NCBI RefSeq assembly: GCF_030553305.1
Contig: NZ_JARRAH010000001.1
Span: forward strand, 1,178,001 to 1,242,000
Reading direction: 5' to 3'
Source of the DNA: Halomarina ordinaria
GTDB taxonomy: Archaea > Halobacteriota > Halobacteria > Halobacteriales > Haloarculaceae
Length of the DNA: 64,000 nucleotides
This document shows, piece by piece, positions 25,391 to 34,758 of the stretch (its first letter is position 1; the number at the start of each line of letters is the position of its first letter). A model generated the notes under the pieces. It had not been told where the DNA came from, ran no database searches, and saw nothing but the letters and a program-made list of their open reading frames with translations. A program made the position numbers and the translations under genes.

Positions 25391-25801
25391 TTATTCCCTG
25401 ACGACGATAGTGCCGACCATCCCGCCGCCCTCGTGGGGGACGCAGAAGTACTCGTAGTCGCCGGGGACCTCGAACGTGTGCTCGTACTGCTCGCCGGCGT
25501 CGATGACGCCCTCGCCGTCCCAGTAGCCGTCGCGGGCGGCCGACTCCGAGTCGAAATCGCCGGAGGCGAAGTACTCGGCGTCGGCGGGGATGCCGCTCTC
25601 GTAGGCGGTGACCGAGTGCGAGCGCGACCCGTTGTTCGCCCAGACGACGGTGCCGCCGACGCTCACCTCGAACTCCCGCGGTTCGAAGGCGTTCGCCGAC
25701 ATGCCGACGTCGAAGTCGCTCGGTGAACTCCCGCCGAGACAGCCCGCGAGAAGCCCGACCGAGACGCCCGTCGCGCCCGCGAGGAACGTTCGCCGTCTCA
25801 T
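25391..25801 (-). CDS. halocyanin-like type I copper lipoprotein
   Basis: The 136-residue protein has a Tat leader (RRRTFLAGATG) with a lipobox ending in Cys21 (LLAGC), so it should be a membrane-anchored lipoprotein outside the cell. The mature part has plastocyanin-type copper ligands: His62 (SRSHSV), Cys120 (YFCVPH), His123 and Met128. It carries electrons in respiration. ATG 25801 gives the standard Tat leader; the longer frame to 25855 does not. Confidence 0.85.
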   Translation of the reverse strand: MRRRTFLAGATGVSVGLLAGCLGGSSPSDFDVGMSANAFEPREFEVSVGGTVVWANNGSRSHSVTAYESGIPADAEYFASGDFDSESAARDGYWDGEGVIDAGEQYEHTFEVPGDYEYFCVPHEGGGMVGTIVVRE

Positions 25802-25901
25802 GGACGAACCTAGCCGGCACGGACGTATATCCTCCCCGATTGGCCCCCGAGACACTGCCCCGAACCGAACGCCCTAAACCGCCGTCCTCCGAGCATCGGG
25901 T

Positions 25902-26591
25902 ATGCGCCCCCGATTCGTCGGCCGCCTCGGGGTGGCCGACTGCGTGACGGTGACGAACGCGGCGCTGGGGTTCGCCGCCGCCGCCGCCGTCCTCGTCGAC
26001 CCGGGGCTCGCCGCTCGCCTCATCCTGCTGGCCGCCGTCGCCGACGGGCTCGACGGCGTCCTCGCGCGCGTCACCGGGGGGACGCCCGTCGGGGAGTACC
26101 TCGACTCGCTGGCCGACGTCGCCTCCTTCGGGGTGGCGCCCGCGCTGTTCGTCTTCGGCGTCACCGTCGACGCGTGGGGAGCCGCCCCGACACCGCGGAC
26201 GGCGCTCGCCGTCGCCGTCCCCGCGCTGTTCGTCGGGATGGCCGTCGTCAGACTCGGCCTCTACACCGCCTACGACGTGGACAGCGACGCGACCCGGGGC
26301 GTCCAGACGACGCTCGCCGGTACCGTCCTCGCCGTCCTCTACCTCGCGGGCCTGCGCGACCCGTGGGCGCTGCTCGTCGTAACGGGTGCGCTCGCCGGGC
26401 TGATGGTCACGCGCATCCCCTACCCGGACCTCTACGCGCGCGACGCGCTGGCGATGGGCGTCGTACAGGTGCTCGCCATCGTCGCCCCCGAGGCGCTCTC
26501 GCGGGCGTTCCCGAAACTCCTGCTCGGGGCCGCCCTCGGCTACCTCCTGCTCGCGCCGCGGTTCTACTGGCGGACCCCTCGATTCGAGTGA
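25902..26591 (+). CDS. pssA: archaetidylserine synthase (CDP-alcohol phosphatidyltransferase)
   Basis: The 229-residue membrane protein carries the CDP-OH-P active site: DGLDGVLARVTG, then EYLDSLADVASFG, with the two Asp pairs and the A-R. It has about six hydrophobic helices. The family transfers a lipid phosphate from CDP-archaeol to an alcohol; the LDSLADVASFG segment is most like phosphatidylserine synthase, giving archaetidylserine. The spacing after AR is one residue shorter than in many relatives. Confidence 0.8.
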   Translation: MRPRFVGRLGVADCVTVTNAALGFAAAAAVLVDPGLAARLILLAAVADGLDGVLARVTGGTPVGEYLDSLADVASFGVAPALFVFGVTVDAWGAAPTPRTALAVAVPALFVGMAVVRLGLYTAYDVDSDATRGVQTTLAGTVLAVLYLAGLRDPWALLVVTGALAGLMVTRIPYPDLYARDALAMGVVQVLAIVAPEALSRAFPKLLLGAALGYLLLAPRFYWRTPRFE

Positions 26592-26640
26592 CGGGCGGAG
26601 AAAGGAAACGCTCTTGCCGGACACTACCGGACTCCTCCGT

Positions 26641-28254
26641 ATGAGCAACGGGGATGACGACGCCGACGCGCCCGCCGAGGACTCGGCGGAGGAGCCGGCC
26701 GAGGAGCGCGAGGAGTCCGCGGCCGAATCGGAGACCGAAACCGAGACCGAGTCGGACGCCGAGGAGGCCGAGGCGGACACCGAGGACGTCGAAGCCGAGG
26801 CGGCCGACGGTGACGCGGACGCCGAGGAGGCCGAAGCCCCCGAAAGCGCGGACCCGGACGACGAGAGCGAGAGCGACGACGATGGAGGCGACACGGACGA
26901 GGACGAGAGCGAAGAGGGCGAGGACGCGGACGCAGAGGGAGGCGACGAAGAAGACGAGGGAGACGAAAGCGAAGGTGAGGGCGAGGGCGAGGAGAGTGAC
27001 GCAGACGGGGAGGCGCCCGCCGCGACCCCCGAGTCGCTGAACGAACGGCTCGACGCCGTCGAGGAGGACCTCGAAGCCGCCGAGACGGAGGCCGACCTGG
27101 ACCGCGTCGAGGCCGACCTCGACGCGACCGCCAAGCGCGTCGAGACCCTCCCGGAGGCCGGCGAGGACGACGAGGAGGACCCGAAGGGCGACCTCGAATC
27201 GCGCGTCGAGGACCTCCGGAGCGACCTGGAGGACCAGCGCGGCCCCTACGTCGAGGACGTCGCGGAACGGGTCAGCGAGTCCGCCGACCGGGTCCGGGAC
27301 ACGCGCTGGACCGACCAGGGCGAGGAGGAGGTCGTCGCGGCCGTCGAGACGTTCCTCGACGACGCGAGCGACACGCTGTCCGAGGACCTCGGCGACGCGA
27401 AGGCGACCGAGTCGAGTGCCGACGCGCTCGAGGAGGCCGCCGAGACCATCGAGGCGACCGGCCTCGACCCCGACGACGACGCCGAGACCATCGCGGCGCT
27501 CGTCGAGGACGTCGACGCGCTGGAGGCGGACCTCGACGACGCTCAGGAGTGGGACGACCTCACGGTCGTCGAACAGCTCGACTACCAGGGATTCTACGAC
27601 CGTCTCGACCCGAAGAACCGCAAGGACTACCCCCCCGAGCTGACGGTCGTCCGGATGGCCGAGGCCGACCGCGACCCCGAACCCATCCTGCTCGCGCTGG
27701 AGACGTTCGACTCGGAGTTCATGCAGGAGAACTGCATCGACGCCCTGCACCGCCTCGGTGCCCCGGAGGCCTACGACGCGATGATGCAGCGCGCGGGCCG
27801 ACGCGACCAGGACGCCATCCGCGTCCTCGGGAAGATCGGCAACGCCGACGCGCTCGACACGCTCCTGCCGTACATCGAGGGGGACGCCAACCCGCCGCTC
27901 CAGCGCGTCGTCCTGACGACGGTCGGTGAGATCGGTGACGAGCGCGCCACCCAGACCGTCGCGGACCGCCTCGTCGCCGAGGAACCGGAGATACGGAGCC
28001 GGGCCGCCCGCTCGCTCGGCATGATCGGCGACACGCGCGCCATCGACCCGCTCTCCGACCTCCTCTCGGACGACGACAGCGACACGGTCCGCGCCAGCGC
28101 CGCCTGGGCGCTCAACCAGATCGGCACCGAGCGCGCGCTCGAGGCGGCACGCGAGCACGAGGACGACCGCTCGTACCTCGTCCAGAACGAGGCCCAGCGG
28201 GCCGCCGCCGCGCTCGACGACGGCGCCGACTCCGAGCGCGAAGCGACCGCCTGA
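26641..28254 (+). CDS. acidic HEAT-repeat (PBS-lyase-like) protein
   Basis: The 537-residue protein has three parts: an N-terminal low-complexity region of about 125 residues made almost wholly of Glu, Asp, Ala and Ser; a predicted coiled coil (residues 135-310) rich in VEADLDA-type repeats; and a C-terminal HEAT array with repeats such as DAIRVLGKIGNADALDTLLPYI and IRSRAARSLGMIGDTRAIDPLSDLL. HEAT proteins are scaffolds; there is no catalytic motif. ATG 26641 is used because upstream in-frame sequence is non-coding. Partner and role are unknown. Confidence 0.75.
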   Translation: MSNGDDDADAPAEDSAEEPAEEREESAAESETETETESDAEEAEADTEDVEAEAADGDADAEEAEAPESADPDDESESDDDGGDTDEDESEEGEDADAEGGDEEDEGDESEGEGEGEESDADGEAPAATPESLNERLDAVEEDLEAAETEADLDRVEADLDATAKRVETLPEAGEDDEEDPKGDLESRVEDLRSDLEDQRGPYVEDVAERVSESADRVRDTRWTDQGEEEVVAAVETFLDDASDTLSEDLGDAKATESSADALEEAAETIEATGLDPDDDAETIAALVEDVDALEADLDDAQEWDDLTVVEQLDYQGFYDRLDPKNRKDYPPELTVVRMAEADRDPEPILLALETFDSEFMQENCIDALHRLGAPEAYDAMMQRAGRRDQDAIRVLGKIGNADALDTLLPYIEGDANPPLQRVVLTTVGEIGDERATQTVADRLVAEEPEIRSRAARSLGMIGDTRAIDPLSDLLSDDDSDTVRASAAWALNQIGTERALEAAREHEDDRSYLVQNEAQRAAAALDDGADSEREATA

Positions 28255-28289
28255 GCGGCACCGACGCCGAACCCCTCGCCCCGACGAAC

Positions 28290-28299
28290 CTTTTTATCC
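28290..28299 (+). promoter_or_regulatory. TATA box of the PLD-like gene
   Basis: The sequence ctttttatcc lies about 26 nt before GTG 28321, as expected for a leaderless transcript. Confidence 0.55.
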
Positions 28300-28320
28300 G
28301 AGAGGGCGGCCAGAGTCGCC

Positions 28321-30009
28321 GTGCGAACACGAACCGTCGCCCTGCTGTGGCTGGCCGTCACCGCCGGCCTCGCCGCGCCCGGAGCGCTCGCCGCGAGTCA
28401 GCCGGCGACAGCGACGGCGGCGGGAACGGCGACCGACGACCAGTCGCGTCCAGACGTGCGCCCGAATCGGTCCGTCGACTCACCCCGACTCGTCGGCGCC
28501 TACCCGAACCCGGTCGCCCGCGACGACGCCGGCGAGTTCGTCGTCCTCGAGGTCCCCCCGGGGACGAACCTCTCGAGCCACAGACTCGCCGACGACGGAC
28601 GGAACGTCGCCCTCCCGAACGTCACGACGAGCGGACGCGTCGTCCTCTCGAACGACGCCAACCGGAGCAGGCGTCTCCTCGGCGACGAGACGCGCGTCGT
28701 CGCCGCCGACCCCCCACCGCTGGCGAACGGCGGCGAACGGGTCCGACTCCTGCGCAACGGGACGGTCGTCGACAGCTTCACGTACCGAGACGCACCGGAG
28801 GGCGAGCGGTACGTCCGCGAGGAGGGGTCGACGTGGCGGCCGCTCGGCGCCACCGACCGACGGGTCACGACGAGCGGACCGACGACGGCGACGGCGTTCG
28901 TCCTCCCGGATTCACCCGAAGTCGCCGTCGACGCGCTCTCGGACGCAGAGGAGCGCGTCCTCCTCGCGGGGTACACGTTCACCTCGCCGCGAATCACGGA
29001 GGAACTGCTCGCCGCCCACCGGCGAGGGGTCCGGGTCGAGGTGCTCGTCGAGGGCGGCCCCGTCGGCGGGCTGACGACGCCGCAGGCGCGGGCGCTCGAC
29101 CGTCTCGTCCGTGCCGGCGTCCCTGTCCGGGCGATGGGTGGGCCGCGGGCGCGCTACGCCTACCACCACGCGAAGTACGCCGTCGTCGACGACCGGGCGC
29201 TCGTCCTCACGGAGAACTGGAAGCCCTCGGGGGTCGGCGGCCGTGCGAGTCGCGGGTGGGGGACGCTCGTCGACGACGCCACGACCGCGAACGCGCTCGC
29301 CGAGACGTTCCGTGCCGACGCGGGGTGGCTCGACGCCCGGCCGTGGCGCACCTGGCGGGCGAACGCGAGCGTCCACGAGGAGACGCCCGCCGCGGGCGAC
29401 TACCCCCGGCACGTCGCCCCCGAACGCGTCCCCGTCGAGCGCGTCCGAACGCTCGTCGCGCCCGACAACGCCGAGCCGGCCCTCCGCGGCGTCGTCGGGA
29501 ACGCGAGCGAGTCACTCGACGTCGTGCAGGTGTCGCTCGGCGGACCCGACGGCCCGTTCACGAGCGCGGCGGTCGACGCCGCCCGGCGCGGCGTCCGCGT
29601 CCGGATACTGTTGAGCGGCGCGTGGTACGTCCGCGACGAGAACGCGGCCCTCGCGCGGCAGTTGAACGCCGTCGCCGAGGCGGAGGACCTCCCGCTGTCG
29701 GTCCGCCTCGCCGACCCGGGCGGGCGCTTCGAGAAGGTCCACGCGAAGGGGGTCGTCGTCGACGACTCGGTGGCGGTCGTCGGGAGCCTCAACTGGAACG
29801 CTCACGCCGCCCGCGAGAACCGCGAGGTAGCGCTCGTCCTCGAAGGGGAGTCGGTCGGCGGCTACTACGCGGACGCCTTCGAGGCCGACTGGACGACGAG
29901 CGGTGACGGGGCGAGTCGAGAGTTCCCGGTCGGCGTCGCCCTCGGCGGCCTCGTCGCCGTGGTCGGGGCGCTGGTGCTCGCTCGGCGCGTGGAGTTCGAC
30001 CCCGAGTGA
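28321..30009 (+). CDS. exported, membrane-anchored phospholipase-D-like protein with lamin-tail-like domain
   Basis: The 562-residue protein starts with a signal peptide (VALLWLAVTAGLAAPGALA), followed by a beta-rich lamin-tail-like domain (residues about 55-165, VGAYPNPVARDDAGEFVVLE), then two PLD domains with HKD motifs: HHAKYAVVDD near residue 283 and HAKGVVVDDS near residue 480, each followed by an N-W motif. A C-terminal helix (GVALGGLVAVVGALVLAR) anchors it outside the cell. PLD-like enzymes cut phosphodiesters of lipids or nucleic acids. The combination with a lamin-tail-like domain is typical of extracellular nucleases, so an envelope nuclease is one guess; not proven. Start GTG 28321. 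Confidence 0.85.
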   Translation: MRTRTVALLWLAVTAGLAAPGALAASQPATATAAGTATDDQSRPDVRPNRSVDSPRLVGAYPNPVARDDAGEFVVLEVPPGTNLSSHRLADDGRNVALPNVTTSGRVVLSNDANRSRRLLGDETRVVAADPPPLANGGERVRLLRNGTVVDSFTYRDAPEGERYVREEGSTWRPLGATDRRVTTSGPTTATAFVLPDSPEVAVDALSDAEERVLLAGYTFTSPRITEELLAAHRRGVRVEVLVEGGPVGGLTTPQARALDRLVRAGVPVRAMGGPRARYAYHHAKYAVVDDRALVLTENWKPSGVGGRASRGWGTLVDDATTANALAETFRADAGWLDARPWRTWRANASVHEETPAAGDYPRHVAPERVPVERVRTLVAPDNAEPALRGVVGNASESLDVVQVSLGGPDGPFTSAAVDAARRGVRVRILLSGAWYVRDENAALARQLNAVAEAEDLPLSVRLADPGGRFEKVHAKGVVVDDSVAVVGSLNWNAHAARENREVALVLEGESVGGYYADAFEADWTTSGDGASREFPVGVALGGLVAVVGALVLARRVEFDPE

Positions 30010-30032
30010 GTGCCCTCCGATGAAGACGAGCG

Positions 30033-31922
30033 TTACTCGCGCAGGAGCGTGCTGCGCAGGTCCTCGTCGATGGCGGCGTCCTCCATCTTCGAGATGAGAC
30101 CGTCGAGGACCTCCTCGCGCTTGCCGGAGACGAACTTGATGGAGCCGACGACGAGGTGGCCGCCGCCGGAGACGCCGGCGCCGGGGTGCTCCTCGACGAG
30201 TTCCGACACCATCTCGGGGATGTCGAGGCGCACGCCGTCGCTCCGGAGGACGGCGAAGTCGGGTCCGTAGCCGATGGTGATGACGGGGTCGCCGGCGTGC
30301 TCGCGGACCTGGTGGTCGTGGATGGCACCCGTGGTCTTGCCCGGCGCGGGGTAGGTGAAGCGGTGGGCGTAGTTCTCCACGTCGATGCGGTAGAGATGCG
30401 CGCCGTTGTCGAGTCGCTCGTGGTCGGTGTGCGGGAGCGTGACCGCCAGCTGTCGGTCGCGGTCGCGCTCGGCGCGCGTCGCGAGGAACTCGACGAGTTC
30501 CTCGTGGCGCTCGCGGTCGTCGCCGATGCCGAGCACGTCGTCGACGAGTTCGCTCCCGTCGTTGTATCGGAGCCAGAAGGCGGCGTAATCGAGCGCCTCG
30601 CCGACGTCGTCGAGGGCGTCCTCGTCGTAGCCCGCCTCGGCAGCGAGGGCGACGTAGTCGTCCATCGCCTCGGCGCGCGACCGGTCACACAGGCCGGCCA
30701 CCGCGGGGACGTGCCGGACCGACTGGGTCAGGTCGGGGTCGATCATGCGCGCCAGCTCGACGCACATCATCCCCGTCGTGATGCGGTAGTCCTCGCCGTA
30801 GAGGTAGGGGTTGACGTGCTGTTCGACGAGCGGTTCGACCGCCTCGGGGTCCGGGTGGTGGTGGTCGAGGACGACGATGGGGATGTCGTACTCGGCGAGC
30901 GTCCGGTAGGCGGGCGTGTCCTCCTCCGTCGACCCGTTGTCGAGCATGAGCAGGAGCGGGAGCTTCTGGCCGTGGCGCTCCTGGTCCTCCAGCGAGAAGT
31001 TGAGGTCGCGCGTGACGTCCTCCATCTCGTAGAACGGCGCCTTGCTCGGCAGGCGACGCAGGAGGTGGCGCGGCGCGTCGGGGTCCTCGTTCACCTCCCC
31101 GATGTAGTTCTCGAGCGCGCGCTGGAGCGGGACGGAGGCGCACATCCCGTCGCCGTCGGCGTGGTGACGCATGCGGATGGGCCGGCCGTCGAGGATGGCG
31201 CGTCGGAGCGTCTTCGCCACCGCAGCGAGGTCCTCGCGCATCTGGTCGAGCGCCGGCCAGTCGACGAGCGGGTCGGGGTCGTACGGCTCGGCGGCCGCGT
31301 CGAGGGCGGCGTCGAGTTCCTCGCGGGCCGCCTCGTCGTCGAGGGGGTCCATCGAGTCGACTTCGACCTGCAGGCTCCCGTTGCGGCGTTCGACCTCGCC
31401 GACGACGCGGACGAGGTCGCCGACGTCGAACTCGGGGTAGGCGCGGACGCCCGCCTCCTCGAAGCCGGCGCAGGGGACGACGCCGGTGGCGTCGCGCACC
31501 TGGAAGATGGTCGGACCGCCGGTCTGGCGGATCTGCAGGATCTCGCCCTCGAGCTGGACGCGCGAGCCGACCTCTTCGTCGAGCGAGACGACGGTCGCGC
31601 TGCGGTCCTGTTCGAGGACTTCGGTGCGGTAGTCGTCGGGGGTCGCCTCGGTGAACCCGAGGTCGCCGTTGTCGCGGACCTCGACGAGGCGGACGACGAG
31701 CGAGTCGCCGACGCCGTACCGACCCTCGAGTTCCGATTCGTGAACGAGCCCGGAGACGTCGTCGGCGAGGTCGACGAAGACGCCGTAGTCGACGACCCCG
31801 TTGACCGTCGCGTGGTAGTGCGCCCCGACCTCGACGACCTCGGCCGTGCAGTCCGGCGCGAGGTCGTAGACCGTGGTAGTAGAGACCGTGCCGGAGTTCT
31901 CACCGGCGTGGGACGGAGACAT
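30033..31922 (-). CDS. DHH-family nuclease with S1 and OB domains (archaeal RecJ-like)
   Basis: The 629-residue protein has an S1 domain near residues 45-100 (ATVNGVVDYGVFVDLADDVSG), an OB-fold domain near 120-200 (VQLEGEILQIRQTGGPTIFQVRDATG), then a DHH core with RHHADGDGMCAS and the canonical VVLDHHHPD, and a DHHA1 domain with VSGGGHLVVGS. All key metal residues are present, unlike the protein at 23422. It should be a 5'-3' exonuclease acting on single-stranded nucleic acids, related to archaeal RecJ/GAN proteins; S1 and OB units suggest RNA or ssDNA binding. A TATA-like gttaaaaac lies 27 nt upstream at 31946-31954. Confidence 0.85.
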   Translation of the reverse strand: MSPSHAGENSGTVSTTTVYDLAPDCTAEVVEVGAHYHATVNGVVDYGVFVDLADDVSGLVHESELEGRYGVGDSLVVRLVEVRDNGDLGFTEATPDDYRTEVLEQDRSATVVSLDEEVGSRVQLEGEILQIRQTGGPTIFQVRDATGVVPCAGFEEAGVRAYPEFDVGDLVRVVGEVERRNGSLQVEVDSMDPLDDEAAREELDAALDAAAEPYDPDPLVDWPALDQMREDLAAVAKTLRRAILDGRPIRMRHHADGDGMCASVPLQRALENYIGEVNEDPDAPRHLLRRLPSKAPFYEMEDVTRDLNFSLEDQERHGQKLPLLLMLDNGSTEEDTPAYRTLAEYDIPIVVLDHHHPDPEAVEPLVEQHVNPYLYGEDYRITTGMMCVELARMIDPDLTQSVRHVPAVAGLCDRSRAEAMDDYVALAAEAGYDEDALDDVGEALDYAAFWLRYNDGSELVDDVLGIGDDRERHEELVEFLATRAERDRDRQLAVTLPHTDHERLDNGAHLYRIDVENYAHRFTYPAPGKTTGAIHDHQVREHAGDPVITIGYGPDFAVLRSDGVRLDIPEMVSELVEEHPGAGVSGGGHLVVGSIKFVSGKREEVLDGLISKMEDAAIDEDLRSTLLRE

Positions 31923-32052
31923 TTACGTGTGCTCTGTGCCGCCCGTTTTTAACTGTTGGCAACTGGCGTCACCGGCGCGTTCGACGCGGAACTCCGGTTC
32001 GGGGGCCGCCCGTTCCGGAACGCTTAGATGGAAACCGCCACACCTCTCGTAC

Positions 32053-32574
32053 ATGCGGCTGTTCCGCTCGGGTGGGATTCTCGGCATCGCGCGGGCGACG
32101 CTGGAGTTCGCCCTCGAGGCGTCCGCCGAGACGCACCCCAACGAGTACATGGGCCTCCTGCGCGGCGAGGACGCCCGCCGTCTCGGCCTCGACGAGTCGG
32201 GGACGGTCATCACCGACGTGCTCGTCATCCCCGGCACCGAGTCGAACCCCGTCAGCGCGACGGTCAAGACCGACATGATACCCAACGACCTGCGCGCCGC
32301 CGGTTCCGTCCACTCCCACCCGAACGGCGTGCTCTACCCGAGCGACGCCGACCTCGCCACCTTCGGCAAGGGCGACGTCCACATCATCATCGGCGCCCCC
32401 TACGGCGACGACGACTGGCGGGCGTTCGACCGCGACGGCGAGGAGACCGACCTCGCGGTCCTCGACGTCGACCTGCCCGACCCCGAGGAGCGCTTCTTCG
32501 ACTTCACGCAGGCGGACATCGACGCCGAACTCGACTACGACGACGAGTGGCCGGACCGCGAGGGGTCGCCGTGA
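32053..32574 (+). CDS. Mov34/MPN/PAD-1 (JAMM) metalloprotease
   Basis: The 173-residue protein has the JAMM zinc motif [14 protein letters not shown] (His87, His89, Asp100) and the upstream Glu31 (NEYMGLL). Such enzymes remove ubiquitin-like SAMP proteins or process related proteins in haloarchaea. The protein lacks other domains. ATG 32053 follows a non-coding leader. Its stop overlaps the GTG of the following RibL gene (GTGA), so both are translated together. Confidence 0.85.
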   Translation: MRLFRSGGILGIARATLEFALEASAETHPNEYMGLLRGEDARRLGLDESGTVITDVLVIPGTESNPVSATVKTDMIPNDLRAAGSVHSHPNGVLYPSDADLATFGKGDVHIIIGAPYGDDDWRAFDRDGEETDLAVLDVDLPDPEERFFDFTQADIDAELDYDDEWPDREGSP

Positions 32575-33002
32575 CCCGACGCCGGGTCATCGCCCAGGGC
32601 ACCTTCGACCTCCTCCACCCGGGACACCTCCACTACCTCGAACAGGCGGCCGACCTCGGCGAGGTGTTCGTCATCGTCGCCCGCCGAGAGAACGTCACCC
32701 ACAAGCCCAAACCCGTCGTGCCCGACCGCCAGCGCCGGGACATGGTCGCCGCCCTCTCGCTCGTCGACCACGCCGTCCTCGGCCACCGCGAGGACATCTT
32801 CGTCCCCGTCGAGGAGATAGACCCCGACGTCATCCTGCTGGGCCACGACCAGCACCACGACCCGGCGGCCATCGCCGCCGCCCTCGACGAACGCGGCATC
32901 GACTGCGAGGTGCGCCGGGCCACCGGGCGGGCGCCGCGCTACGAGGGCGAACTGTTCTCGACGCGCGACATCGTCGACCGCATCCGCGAGGAGCGCTGCT
33001 AG
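32571..33002 (+). CDS. ribL: FAD synthase (archaeal RibL type)
   Basis: The 143-residue protein is a nucleotidyltransferase with [14 protein letters not shown], whose HPGH motif is His16-His19, and the C-terminal segment [10 protein letters not shown]. The archaeal RibL group transfers AMP from ATP to FMN to give FAD. It starts by GTG in a GTGA overlap with the JAMM gene. The lumazine synthase (ribH) gene lies about 1.2 kb downstream, on the opposite strand. Confidence 0.85.
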   Translation: MTRRRVIAQGTFDLLHPGHLHYLEQAADLGEVFVIVARRENVTHKPKPVVPDRQRRDMVAALSLVDHAVLGHREDIFVPVEEIDPDVILLGHDQHHDPAAIAAALDERGIDCEVRRATGRAPRYEGELFSTRDIVDRIREERC

Positions 33003-33090
33003 ACCGTCGTGCTGCCGCCCGCTATCGTTCGTCGAGCCCTCGGCTCGCGGGGCGGAACGAGACGAGACGAGAATCGAGGCTGTCGGTCGC

Positions 33091-34236
33091 TCAGTCGAGG
33101 AAGCCGCCCTCGGCGAGACGCTCGACGCCCTCGCGGAGTCGCTCCTCGCTCGCGGCGTAGGAGAGACGCGCGTAGCCGGGCGTGCCGAACGCGCTGCCGG
33201 GGACGGTGGCGACGTGTGCCTCGCTCAGGGCGTCCTCGCACCAGCCCGCGTCGTCGTCGTCGACGGGGAGCATCACGTAGAACGCGCCCTCGCCGACGGG
33301 GACGTCGACGCCGTGGTCGGCGAAGAGGTCGACGAGCAGGTCGCGGCGCTCGCGGAACGCCTCGCGCATCGACGCCACCTCGTCGTCACACTCCTCCAGG
33401 GCGGTGACGCCCGCGCGCTGGACGAAGTTCGTCGCCGAGGAGACGGAGTGCGACTGCACCTTGCCAGCCTGCGAGATGAGGGCCTCCGGCGCGGCGAAGT
33501 AGCCGAGGCGCCACCCGGTCATCGAGAAGGACTTCGAGAAGCCGTTGACCGTGACGGTGCGCTCGCGCATCCCCTCCAGGGTGGCGAGGCTGGTCGTCTC
33601 GGCGTCGTAGGTGATGCGGTCGTAGATCTCGTCGGAGATGACCGTCACGTCGTGTTCGACCGCGAGGTCGCGGACGCCCTCCAGCGCGGCGTCGGTGAAC
33701 ACCGCGCCCGAGGGGTTGCCCGGCGAGTTGACGACGAGCAGTTGCGTGTCGTCGGAGACGACGTCGCGGAGGTCGTCGAGGGCGGGTTCGAGCTGGAAGT
33801 CGGACTCAGAGAGGTCGACGCGGGAGAGCGACCCGCCGGCGAGTTTCACCATCGCCTCGTAGGAGACCCACGCCGGGTCGAGGAGGACGACCTCGTCGCC
33901 GTCGTCGACGAGCGTCTGGACGGTCTCGTAGAGCGCCTGCTTCGCCCCCGGCGTGACCATCACCTCGTCGGCGGTGTAGTCCAGCCCTCGGCTCTCGAGG
34001 TCGGTCGCGATGGCCTCGCGGAGTTCGGGGACGCCCTGCGAGGGCGGGTAGCCCGTGTGGCCGGCGTCCATCGCCTCCTTGGCCGCCTCGACGACGGGTT
34101 CGGGGGTGGGAAAGTCGGGTTCGCCGACGCTCAGGTCCACCACGTCGACCCCCTCCGATTCGAGTTCGGATGCGAGGCTGCTGATGGCGAGCGTCGCGCT
34201 CGGTTCGACACGTTCGACTCGGTCTGTGAATTGCAT
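33091..34236 (-). CDS. class I/II PLP-dependent aminotransferase (AspC-type)
   Basis: The 381-residue protein has the PLP Lys in VNGFSKSFSMTGWRLGY, the YPPSQGVPELREAI substrate loop and the NSPGNPSGAVF motif. It belongs to the aspartate/aromatic aminotransferase group (family I-gamma). Exact substrate is unclear. It starts at ATG 34236 and shares one base with the stop codon of ribH, so it is coupled to lumazine synthase. Confidence 0.9.
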   Translation of the reverse strand: MQFTDRVERVEPSATLAISSLASELESEGVDVVDLSVGEPDFPTPEPVVEAAKEAMDAGHTGYPPSQGVPELREAIATDLESRGLDYTADEVMVTPGAKQALYETVQTLVDDGDEVVLLDPAWVSYEAMVKLAGGSLSRVDLSESDFQLEPALDDLRDVVSDDTQLLVVNSPGNPSGAVFTDAALEGVRDLAVEHDVTVISDEIYDRITYDAETTSLATLEGMRERTVTVNGFSKSFSMTGWRLGYFAAPEALISQAGKVQSHSVSSATNFVQRAGVTALEECDDEVASMREAFRERRDLLVDLFADHGVDVPVGEGAFYVMLPVDDDDAGWCEDALSEAHVATVPGSAFGTPGYARLSYAASEERLREGVERLAEGGFLD

Positions 34237-34649
34237 TACTCGTAGTCCTCCAGTTCGTCGACGAGCGCCAGGGCGCTCTCGACGGCGTGCGTCCCGACCT
34301 CGACCCGGGCGCGCGCCTCGTCCATGCTCATGCCGGGGCCCGAGACCCCGAGGGTAACCGGTGTGTCGCGGTCGAGGCTCACGTCCGTCAGGCCCTGCGC
34401 GGCCGCGTGGCCGATGACCTGGTCGTGGTCGGTGTCGCCACCGTGGATGGCCCCGACGACGGCGACGGCGTCGACGTCGTCGCGGCGCGCGAGGCGGTCG
34501 GCCGCCAGCGGCGCGTCGTACGCTCCCGGGACGTGGAGCGTCTCGACGACGTCGCACCCCGCCTCGGCGGCCGCCTCGCGGGCGGCCGCCTCCATCCGCT
34601 CGGTGACCTCGCGGTTGAACCGCGCGACCACGAGCCCTAGCGCTACCAT
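34236..34649 (-). CDS. ribH: 6,7-dimethyl-8-ribityllumazine synthase
   Basis: The 137-residue protein has the lumazine synthase motifs VARFNREVTERM, PGAYDAPLAADRL and GAIHGGDTDHDQV, with catalytic His in the last. It joins the ribityl pyrimidine with dihydroxybutanone phosphate in riboflavin synthesis. It is first of a two-gene operon with the aminotransferase. An AT-rich cttttagc lies just upstream. Confidence 0.9.
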   Translation of the reverse strand: MVALGLVVARFNREVTERMEAAAREAAAEAGCDVVETLHVPGAYDAPLAADRLARRDDVDAVAVVGAIHGGDTDHDQVIGHAAAQGLTDVSLDRDTPVTLGVSGPGMSMDEARARVEVGTHAVESALALVDELEDYE

Positions 34650-34758
34650 ACCTCGGCCGTAGCGAGGACCGCTAAAAGAAGTACCGCTGTCCGCCCGGTT
34701 CTGCCGGGAGCCACGGCGACCGGAACGGTTGTTGCCGCCCGCCGACAGGGTCGGGACG

